A stretch of 64,000 nt of DNA, taken from Rhynchopus euleeides. Taxonomy: Eukaryota; Euglenozoa; Diplonemea; Diplonemida; Diplonemidae. The stretch lies in the NCBI GenBank assembly GCA_963210315.1, contig OY723238.1:2480001-2544000 (forward strand), read 5' to 3'. The notes beneath the pieces were generated by a model. That model had not been told where the DNA came from. It saw nothing but the letters and a program-made list of their open reading frames with translations, and searched no databases. Numbering within the stretch: position 1 is the stretch's first letter; every line of letters starts with the position of its first letter. The position numbers and the translations under genes were made by a program. Positions 30,285-38,308 of the stretch are shown piece by piece.

Positions 30285-33200
30285 TGGGTAACCCTGCGCG
30301 GATCTGTGCCCACTCCCCGCCCACCCCTACGTCACAGCGGATGCCCCACTCGGGTTAGAGTGTGGGGCCAACTCAGTGCCACTCCGAGGAGGGCGTGAGG
30401 CATAGCCAGCGTGGTGCGTGCCGCAACAGTGTGTGAGTGATTTCGCACTGCTGTGGCAGTCCCCGCACCGGCCCATGCGATGCGTCTTGCAAAATTCCAT
30501 GGTGACTTGCAAGCCGTCGTTCTTCCCGTGGTGGTCCCGGCAGCAGTCCTCTTCCGAGAGGCGCCGGCGCCGGCAGTCCACGCAGCGGGGTTTCCAGTGC
30601 AGAGCGCAGGTAAGCATCTTCGCGTTCCGTCTGGCTCCAGGGGGGGCAGTCCGGGGAGCAGCGCCCCGTCGTTCCCATGACCGTCCTGTCCGGGCGTTGG
30701 CTTGCCGGCTGCTGGCAGTCCATTGCTGGGCCGCTTGCTGCCACCCCTCTGGGTAGTGGGGCTGCGGTGCGAAGGTTGCGGCCCACGCCATGCCGCGGGA
30801 GTGGAAGGCTGTGTCCCGCTGGTTCAAGCCCGGGCCTGCCGTGTGCGCTTGGAGGCTGCGCATCACCGACTCGGTGGCTGGGCTGAGCTGGGCTCTCCTG
30901 GACAGGCCCCCTGCCACGGTTCCCCCGATCGCGGTGAGGACAGTGGAGCTCGCAGTGTGGCCACAGTGCCATGGTTGCTTGGAAGTCTTGCGCACCACCT
31001 CGCAGAGCTGCCTCAACGAGTGAGCCTTGCCCAGGATGCTCTTCTGGAAGGCTGCGAAGTCCTGCCGCAGCTGCTCCTGCGAGGTCTCCCCCTGCCTCTC
31101 AGCCTCGTCCATGGCGGCGTTGCTCAGGGCGTCCGCATCGACGTTGAGTTCCCTTTTCACGTGCTCATACGTAAGGGTGATCCGGGGCCCGAGGTCGGCA
31201 GCCAGCCGTGCCGTGCTGAGGAAGAGGGGGCGGAGGGATTTATCGCGGCAAACCGCTTCCCCTTTTAGGTGTCGCAGCACCACCTGCGAGTCACCCCGCA
31301 CCGTAACGTTCCCCTCAGGGGGCGGGTCGCCCCTTCTGAGCAGCCGTAGGCCCGCCCGAACCCCTTCGTACTCAGCGATGTTGTTGCTGCGTACGTTCAG
31401 CAGAGGGAGGATCTCTTCCGACACCTTGAGGCCGTCTCGGTAGAGCACCGCACCTGCACCCGCCAGGGCGAAGGGGGTGCCGTTGTCCCTTGCTCCGCCG
31501 TCGAAGTAGAGGGTGAGCCCCGGGGATGCGCCCTCGGGGATGCGTGGGCGGGCCTCCCGCGGCCCCCTCTCAGGGGGGTCAGGTGTGTGGGGGCGGATGC
31601 GGCGCGTTTCGACTTCTGGGAGGGTGAGGCCGGTCGACAGCTCGAAGTCGACAGCCAACTCCATGAGGGTCACGGTGTGCTCCCCTCCCTGCGGCCCCCA
31701 TTTCAGGCCCCGCAGCCAGTCGCAGAGGGCCACCCACAGCTCCGGGGGGCGCTTGCCCCACGTCTGTTTGACAGTGGACGGCGCCCGCACAGGGATGCAG
31801 GCCTGTTCGGGGTTGGGTGTGCACCACCCCCATGGATAGTGAAGGGTGCGGTGGTGGCGCGCGGAGCGGTCGAGCAGTCCATCTTTCTCCTGCCGCGCCG
31901 AGAGGATTGCAATGAAGTAGCGGTGCAGCTGCGCCACTATATCCACCCTGCGTGCGAAGGATAGTGGCAGGGGCTGCCTGTCCTCCGGGATGCCGTGTCT
32001 AAAGGCGGGCGCCACCCCGCATAACGCCAAGCAAGGTGGCCAGGTTGACCGGTCCACAGCCGTAATGGGGTGGTTTTGTCGGATTGGGTCCCACGCGGAG
32101 CACTCCCACCATAGGTGCATCACCGTCTCGGGGGTGCCTGCGTTGCAGTATCGGCAGATCCCGCCCTGCCCCGTGCGCCCTCGGACAGGCACCGCCCCTG
32201 CAATGACGGAACGAAGGAGGCCCCGTTGGTATCCCGTGACCGCGGCGCCCTCTCCCTCCAGGACGCAGCGTGTGGCTTGCCCGTCGATGCCGTGCTGAGC
32301 GCCCGCAAAGTCGTCACGACGACCAGCCAGCGCCTTGGCCACCTGTGTACGTAGGGCCTGGCGGAGGTCATGAGCGAAGATCCCCCATCCGCTCGTTGTT
32401 GCTGCGGTGGGGTCGAAGACTATGCTCCGTCCCGCTTCATCAGTGTAAGATAGGGTGGTCGCCGTGCTCCAGCTCCATCCTATCCACCGAAGGGCCGCTC
32501 GGAAAAGCGCGAAGGGGCCTGTCCCTGTAAGCCTCACTCTGCTATCCCAAGCCGTCTCAGACAGAACCCTGCAGCGGCCCCACTTCTTGACCTGCATGGC
32601 CCAGGTGGTGATCTGCCGGTAGCGGGGGGCGACGGCGGGGTCCACCCGATGTGCATGGTGGAGGACATCCAGCACAGCCTCCCGCGCCCTGCGGGGGGGT
32701 CCGGACCACAGCGCGGCGACGAAGAGCCCCCTCCATCGCCTGATGTCGGCGTCCTCCCAGCGGGTGACCAGGGCGTCGTAGTAGAGCCTGGACCCCGCTG
32801 TCATCGCTGCTACCTGCCCCTTCCACTGCACCGGTAGGGGCAGTGCCGAGGTCCTGCGCAGGTTCTTCTCTGCGCCCTCTTTTCGGCGGGCGACGCGCTC
32901 CGATTTGGGCACCTCGGGTCCCTCGAGCGGGCGCGCATGCAGCATGGCCCCGAGGCAGTCGAAGCTATCGCGCTGTCGAAGGGGGGTAGCCGTGCCGTCC
33001 CGTGTCCGGTAGACTATCGGGGTCAACGGCTCGGGGGACGTCGAGAAGACATGTGACTTGACCTCTGCGCATATTACCATCCCGGTATCGTGGGAGAAAT
33101 CTGCAGAGTCATCCACCACTGCTTGCAAGGTCCCCGGGCTGGGGGTCACCGCGTACACATCGTCCACAAACGACAACGCCCTCGTGCCCTGCCGGTGCTC

Positions 33201-36200
33201 CGCCATGCGCATCCATACACCCACCAGCACGTTGATCAGCACGACGCTAATGGGGCAGCCCTGCATGATGCCGTTGGTTGGCAGGAAGCCCTCCCCGATA
33301 GTGCCGCTTACCCGGAAGTGCCGCTGCATTGACCCGTACGCTGCCCGCAGGGTGCGCAGGACTCGGCCGTCGAAGCCGAGCTCCGCAGCTAGACAGAAGG
33401 TCAGGTCAATCGGCACCGTGTCGAAGCATTTCTTAAAGTCTAGGGCGACACCGTACAGTGGCTGTCCTGTGAGGTGGGCCTCTTCGATCCGTGCTGCCAG
33501 GTGCCAGATGAGGTCCTCCGCGCCGTGGCCAGGTCTGCATCCGTGCAAGTCCTCAGGCGCAATGCTCTCCAGCCACTTCAGCGCAGGCTTCACTCGGATT
33601 GCTGCCCACACCCTGTACAGCACGGGAGTGATGCTGATGGGGCGCTGCGACAGCGGCTCACCTGAGCTGCCGGGCTTGGGAATGAGGCAAATCATGGCGT
33701 GCATCAGCTGCTCCGGCCATTCGCCCGATCTCTCGACCTCATTGAACACCTCCGCGAACAACTTGAGGAGGTCCCCTGGGAGTTGCCGCAGCTCGTGCAC
33801 CCTCCAGCCGTGTAGGCCCGGCGAGGTGGATGTAGACATTTTAGCCAGCGCTGTCCCAACGTCTTCTGCCGTAATGGTCTTACACTCCATCTCGGCCGGG
33901 TCAGGGAGGAAGTCGCTGTACCTCTGTCGGAAGGTGTCCCAGCGAGGCTCAGGCGTCGTCGCATACTTCCGGAAGTAGCCCCCCCACGCAGTATCGCTCC
34001 TCAGCAGTTCATCCGCCTCCTTGGGGCAGGCCGTGAAGGAGCCATCCTCGCGGCGCATGAAGGTGGTAGGGGCGCAGAAGCGGTCTGCGAGGTACGAGAA
34101 CACTATCCCCGCCTCCTGCGTCCAGGCCTTCTGCATCCTCGCCTTCCACGTGCGGAGTCTTTCGTCGCGGAGCGCGTCGAACATGCCTCGCTGAGATCCC
34201 TCCAGGGCGACAAGGGCCATCTCCATCGTCTCGAGGTCCGGCAGTTGTGAGGTGGTGCCCGCCAGCGCCGCCTCCAGCCCCGGGGGAAGGCCCCCTCCCT
34301 TCAGCCGCTTCTTCGCAGCGCCCCAGGCGTGCTCTTCGTTGGGTGTGGGGGGGTATGGCGCAGACTCCAGCAGTCGGTGGCGGCCCTCCAGGATGAGGGT
34401 CCGGAGGTTCCCCAACAGCTTGTCCTTCGCCCGGGTGTTCTTGTCGCCCGCTCCTCGGGCGGAGGCGGGGCGGTGTTTGGTGGCCACCCTCGACCGCTGC
34501 ATGTGGTAACCCTCCGCCCTGCCCGTGTACGCCGTTTCCTGCCTTCCGAGTTGGCCCACGTGGACACGCTTCAGGAAGTTCTCGCTGCAGGCTGAGGCCC
34601 GGCGGAGGAGTTGCGCTCCTGTTGCACCCTCTTTTGTTTCCTCTGCGGTTAGCACATCCAGCAGCACCTCTCTGGCGGCAGCGCCCCCGAGCGTGGGCCT
34701 GCACTTAGGAAAGGGGGCGGGGAGGATGCAGATTTGCTTCGGTCGGCGGAAGGCGGCGAGATCGAGGTCGACGAAGAGCGGGCAGTGCGTGGGGATGCCG
34801 TATTCGCCCTTTTCTGCCACCTCGACGGAGCGCAAGGCCGGCGCCGCGCAGGGGTTCAGCAGGCAGATGTCCAGTCTGGTGCCTTCCTTCGATGCCCAGC
34901 AGGTGTTCCGAACTTCCTGCTGTTTCAGCTCTGCGTATGAGACCGCCGCATCGGTCCAACCACCCACCCGGCAGGCCTGGGATAGGACGGCACTGGTCTC
35001 CGGGTTGGTGTTGAGGTCCCCCAGCAGCAACACGGGCACCTGCCCCAGGCCGGCTGCGAGGTCCAGCGCCTCCTGCAGGAGGGTCTCCCGCTGCACTCGC
35101 ACCTCCATCCCAGAGTGACCATAAACGCACAGGATGTGGAGCGCTGTCTTGCCGTTACTGGTTGCGAGCACCACGTGTACCAGGCGGGTACTGTCATGCA
35201 GCTTCTTTTCCAGCTTGGTCTTCGGTTGCACCACTTGCGCTACCAGGCCCTCTTTTGCCATGACTGCCACTCCTCCGGGTCGGGTCTGCTCGTAGCCATT
35301 GGCCCCCTTGACCTTGGGCATGCCCTTACCCCAGTGCATGGACCAGCCGTGGGCCGCGAAGTAGCTGCTGAGCGTGCCCTTGCTGGGGTCCGGGACACGT
35401 GTTTCTTGCAGGGCCACAACGTCTGCCTTCAGGTCCGCCACATCACACAAGTGGGTTGACAGCGACGTGACGTTGGCTGACGCCACCCTGAGTACCCCAG
35501 GAGACGCTGGCCGCGGCGCGGGGCGTCGCGGCGGCGGCCTGGGAGCAGGGCCGCGTAACGGGGAGATTGTGGTAGCAGCGGTTGCGGTTGGAGCTACTGG
35601 AGGAGGGGTGGGAGTCGCGGTGGGGAGTTTCCATCTGTTTGTGGTGGAGGCTGCTAACTCCCTGGCTAGCGTGAGGGGGATGCGCAGCACGTCGTAGTGG
35701 AAGGGCCTCCACGTGAGGCATATCACTTTGTCGCCTGACCCGACGCGCCCCAGGTACAGCCTATCCGTAGTGCCGAGTACCCACACCTGGGCCCCCAACA
35801 CCTCAGCCGCTACCCTGAGTGTAGCCCCGTCCCCGTAGACCCCGCTCTGTGCCTGCGCCGCGATGTAGTCGTCGTAGGACGGGGGTGCCCGGGGGTCATC
35901 TATATCGGGCGCGTAGGTTGCTCGCCTCTCGGCGTCCTGTCCCAGGGCTTCGACTACAGCTGCTCTGAGAGAGGCCGCCGTCCATCCCGCACATTGCACC
36001 GCGAGGCCGGTGTATTGGCAGTTGCCATCTTTCGCCACCGCCTCTCGCACTGCCAGCAGTCGTTGCGCCATCTCTGCCAGCCATCGGTCGTCCTGCTCTA
36101 CTGAGGAGGGGGAGTACTCCTGTCCCCCTCCTCCCCGAAGCCCCCGGGGTTCTCCTGCCCCAGGGGCGTGGCTTCTATGCTCTCTCGCTCTATCTAAGGG

Positions 36201-36590
36201 TCCCGCAGAGGTTACTCCTGTCCCTGCGGGTTTTGGTTTTCTATGGGGGGGTTGTGGGGAGGGTTCGCCCGCGGCGAGAGGGTGCTGCGCCACGGGCGCT
36301 CCCCCTATCCCCTGGTCGGCGCCCCCGCCGGGGGAACCGGAAGCCTTAGGGTGTAGGCCGGGTCCCCCCTTGAGGGGGCGCCTCACCCCCTAGTAGGGGG
36401 TGTAGCGCTTAGCCCCCCTCCACAGTCGGGGTGCCTTGCCGTTCTTGCCCGCGCCCTTCCCCGCCACCCGGGGTGTGTCGTTGACGTCCTGATCAGCTGC
36501 CGCGTCCCCTTGTCCGGCCTCGGCCCCTTTGTTCCCGAGCGCGGGTTGCTGAGGGGGGGGTAGCTGCTCGGACGCCGTGTGTGTGTGTGT
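30285..36590 (-). mobile_element. LINE of Dualen/RandI type (non-LTR retrotransposon)
   Basis: A single long frame with OTU protease, AP-type endonuclease, reverse transcriptase and RNase H defines a non-LTR element. OTU domains with this order are known from Dualen/RandI LINEs of green algae; I cannot see the second, restriction-like endonuclease of that group. The 3' end is probably interrupted by DNA transposon copy 1, so a short tail may continue at about 25711-25746. The 5' boundary is uncertain; two direct repeats (36591-36949, 37391-37748) lie upstream and may belong to its 5' UTR. The frame is uninterrupted, so the copy is young. Confidence 0.75.
30327..36386 (-). CDS. LINE polyprotein: OTU protease, endonuclease, RT, RNase H
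   Basis: The protein has 2019 residues without interruption. An OTU-like cysteine protease spans about residues 105-240, with KDGNCQYTG (Asp120, Cys123) and RPFHYDVL (His230). An exonuclease-endonuclease-phosphatase domain spans about 298-550 (SANVTSLS, ALQETR, LLLGDLNTNPE, GIPTHCPLF) and should nick target DNA. RT spans about 860-1150 with ALDFKKCFDTVP, NGIMQGCPISV and the active-site FVDD (near residue 1070). A CCHC knuckle, CRYCNAGTPETVMHLWWEC, is near 1410. RNase H starts near 1620 (LYFDGGARDN, NIAEYEGVRAGL, VRGDSQVVL, NVDADAL). The last about 100 residues hold two copies of a Cys/His motif (CALHWKPRCVDC.. and CKTHRMGRCGDC.., each closing with CC-x2-HH). Confidence 0.9.
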   Translation of the reverse strand: MRRPLKGGPGLHPKASGSPGGGADQGIGGAPVAQHPLAAGEPSPQPPHRKPKPAGTGVTSAGPLDRAREHRSHAPGAGEPRGLRGGGGQEYSPSSVEQDDRWLAEMAQRLLAVREAVAKDGNCQYTGLAVQCAGWTAASLRAAVVEALGQDAERRATYAPDIDDPRAPPSYDDYIAAQAQSGVYGDGATLRVAAEVLGAQVWVLGTTDRLYLGRVGSGDKVICLTWRPFHYDVLRIPLTLARELAASTTNRWKLPTATPTPPPVAPTATAATTISPLRGPAPRPPPRRPAPRPASPGVLRVASANVTSLSTHLCDVADLKADVVALQETRVPDPSKGTLSSYFAAHGWSMHWGKGMPKVKGANGYEQTRPGGVAVMAKEGLVAQVVQPKTKLEKKLHDSTRLVHVVLATSNGKTALHILCVYGHSGMEVRVQRETLLQEALDLAAGLGQVPVLLLGDLNTNPETSAVLSQACRVGGWTDAAVSYAELKQQEVRNTCWASKEGTRLDICLLNPCAAPALRSVEVAEKGEYGIPTHCPLFVDLDLAAFRRPKQICILPAPFPKCRPTLGGAAAREVLLDVLTAEETKEGATGAQLLRRASACSENFLKRVHVGQLGRQETAYTGRAEGYHMQRSRVATKHRPASARGAGDKNTRAKDKLLGNLRTLILEGRHRLLESAPYPPTPNEEHAWGAAKKRLKGGGLPPGLEAALAGTTSQLPDLETMEMALVALEGSQRGMFDALRDERLRTWKARMQKAWTQEAGIVFSYLADRFCAPTTFMRREDGSFTACPKEADELLRSDTAWGGYFRKYATTPEPRWDTFRQRYSDFLPDPAEMECKTITAEDVGTALAKMSTSTSPGLHGWRVHELRQLPGDLLKLFAEVFNEVERSGEWPEQLMHAMICLIPKPGSSGEPLSQRPISITPVLYRVWAAIRVKPALKWLESIAPEDLHGCRPGHGAEDLIWHLAARIEEAHLTGQPLYGVALDFKKCFDTVPIDLTFCLAAELGFDGRVLRTLRAAYGSMQRHFRVSGTIGEGFLPTNGIMQGCPISVVLINVLVGVWMRMAEHRQGTRALSFVDDVYAVTPSPGTLQAVVDDSADFSHDTGMVICAEVKSHVFSTSPEPLTPIVYRTRDGTATPLRQRDSFDCLGAMLHARPLEGPEVPKSERVARRKEGAEKNLRRTSALPLPVQWKGQVAAMTAGSRLYYDALVTRWEDADIRRWRGLFVAALWSGPPRRAREAVLDVLHHAHRVDPAVAPRYRQITTWAMQVKKWGRCRVLSETAWDSRVRLTGTGPFALFRAALRWIGWSWSTATTLSYTDEAGRSIVFDPTAATTSGWGIFAHDLRQALRTQVAKALAGRRDDFAGAQHGIDGQATRCVLEGEGAAVTGYQRGLLRSVIAGAVPVRGRTGQGGICRYCNAGTPETVMHLWWECSAWDPIRQNHPITAVDRSTWPPCLALCGVAPAFRHGIPEDRQPLPLSFARRVDIVAQLHRYFIAILSARQEKDGLLDRSARHHRTLHYPWGWCTPNPEQACIPVRAPSTVKQTWGKRPPELWVALCDWLRGLKWGPQGGEHTVTLMELAVDFELSTGLTLPEVETRRIRPHTPDPPERGPREARPRIPEGASPGLTLYFDGGARDNGTPFALAGAGAVLYRDGLKVSEEILPLLNVRSNNIAEYEGVRAGLRLLRRGDPPPEGNVTVRGDSQVVLRHLKGEAVCRDKSLRPLFLSTARLAADLGPRITLTYEHVKRELNVDADALSNAAMDEAERQGETSQEQLRQDFAAFQKSILGKAHSLRQLCEVVRKTSKQPWHCGHTASSTVLTAIGGTVAGGLSRRAQLSPATESVMRSLQAHTAGPGLNQRDTAFHSRGMAWAATFAPQPHYPEGWQQAAQQWTASSRQANARTGRSWERRGAAPRTAPPGARRNAKMLTCALHWKPRCVDCRRRRLSEEDCCRDHHGKNDGLQVTMEFCKTHRMGRCGDCHSSAKSLTHCCGTHHAGYASRPPRSGTELAPHSNPSGASAVT

Positions 36591-36949
36591 GTGTGTGGTT
36601 ATGAAGTTTTAAGGCGGTGTCGCCCTGCACGGGCAGTAGCACCTCCCCTTCAGTATCGCACTCCCGAAGGATTCCCCAACACGACGTGACACCGGTTTCG
36701 ACGCGTACTCTTCGTACCCCTCCCCCCGGCCGCGTCTCTTCAGCGAAGAACCGGGGATAATCGGACCAGGGCTAGCTAAACCCTGGTGGTGTCACGGGTG
36801 GGGTTGGAGAGGGAGAAAAAGGAAGAAATGAAGTTGCGAAAAAGTCAAACACTGACACGTGAAATCAATAAAAAGGGTGGTATATATCGCCCCCTTGCTG
36901 CGACGAAGACACTAAATAGTCAGGCCGCTTCAAGAGTCTTGAGGGCTTG
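36591..36949. repeat. 359-bp direct repeat, left copy
   Basis: This is almost identical to 37391-37748; I see one A-run length difference. It contains an AATAAAAAGG and TATATATCGC stretch and a CCGGTTTCGACGCG core also found inside the MITE near 10340. A (TG)n tract touches its left side. It could be a LINE 5'-UTR monomer, a terminal repeat of a very small LTR-like element, or a separate SINE-like insertion. Confidence 0.85.
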
Positions 36950-37390
36950 AAGGAAGAAACAGGTTGCTGATGAGTCTCAGGAGCAGGCACCTTTTGTCCG
37001 CCCACATGACCTTCGCCCGAAGGCGAACCTCGTCCAGCTTGGCTCGATCGCCACAGAGAAGGGGATCATTCTCCGCTGTGGTGAACATCTTAAAAACCGA
37101 GGGTGCAGAGGTGGGGCAGCCCACTGGTGCGACAGCAGGCCGCCCCCGGATAGCTATAACTAGTGCATAGGAAGAATACGACGGCACACGCAACAGATGC
37201 CGAAGGCACAACGGCGGGTCACTTTTAACCACCAGAGGAGTGGCACTCCCGAGGGGTGGGGAAGGGGGGGTAGTCACAACACTTTCGAAGGAAGAAAAGG
37301 GGCAAATGGGATGTTTTGTGCAAGGTAGAAAGGAAGTCACAACATGAGGCAGGGGGGATTGCTCATCAGGCCTGGGGGAATAGAGGGTTT

Positions 37391-37748
37391 GTGTGTGGTT
37401 ATGAAGTTTTAAGGCGGTGTCGCCCTGCACGGGCAGTAGCACCTCCCCTTCAGTATCGCACTCCCGAAGGATTCCCCAACACGACGTGACACCGGTTTCG
37501 ACGCGTACTCTTCGTACCCCTCCCCCCGGCCGCGTCTCTTCAGCGAAGAACCGGGGATAATCGGACCAGGGCTAGCTAAACCCTGGTGGTGTCACGGGTG
37601 GGGTTGGAGAGGGAGAAAAGGAAGAAATGAAGTTGCGAAAAAGTCAAACACTGACACGTGAAATCAATAAAAAGGGTGGTATATATCGCCCCCTTGCTGC
37701 GACGAAGACACTAAATAGTCAGGCCGCTTCAAGAGTCTTGAGGGCTTG
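37391..37748. repeat. 358-bp direct repeat, right copy
   Basis: This is the partner of 36591-36949 in the same orientation, separated by 441 bp of sequence with no convincing gene. (TG)n follows its right side, where the left copy has (TG)n on its left side, so the whole block 36591-37748 may be a single insertion into a TG microsatellite. Confidence 0.85.
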
Positions 37749-37808
37749 TGTGTGTGTGTGTGTGTAGGTCAACGAGTTTTTTAAAGAGTCAAAAGGAAAG
37801 GTGAAATA

Positions 37809-38280
37809 GTGCTCACCCCCCCTCCCTCCCTCCCTCCCTTCTTCTTCTTCTTCTTCTTCTTCTTCTTCTCCTCCCCCCCTCCCCCCACACACACACTAGA
37901 TCTTCGGACACGACTCTCTCCCCCACCACTCCCTCCTTCTGCTGCATACCGAGCGAAAAGGCTTCGTTCCTTCTCCTCCTCCTCCACGTGTGCCTACCGC
38001 GCTCCGCCCCCCCCCCCCCCCTCCCGCTCCGCTGCTGAGCTGTTTACCCCCATCGCCTTTCGCATCGCCTGATTTGGCACTGTTGATGCATTGACTTCCC
38101 TCCGCCCCTTCCCCCACTGCGGGCAAACCCCCCCCCCCCCCCACCACCACCACTCCTCTCTGCTGTCTTCGAAATGACTGCCTGACGCTTTGATGGGATA
38201 AAGAGATCGACCGACCTGACGCCACACCCTAAAACCACCTTCTCGCCCCACCCCGCCCCCCCCCCCCCCCCACCCCGAGA
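37809..38280. repeat. Low-complexity C-rich and CTT-rich leader of the channel gene
   Basis: It holds (CCCT)n, a (TTC)n run at about 37839-37867, and C runs of about 14-16 at 38007, 38130 and 38258. It lies directly upstream of the channel ATG and is probably its promoter and 5' UTR. No frame here has coding character. Confidence 0.65.
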
Positions 38281-38308
38281 AGCGGTCGGTGAGGGGAGGG
38301 TTGGGGAG

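Noticed and set aside
36591-37748. A proven LTR retrotransposon
   Set aside because: The direct repeats lack clear TG...CA ends, a primer-binding site and any coding part; other explanations are as good.
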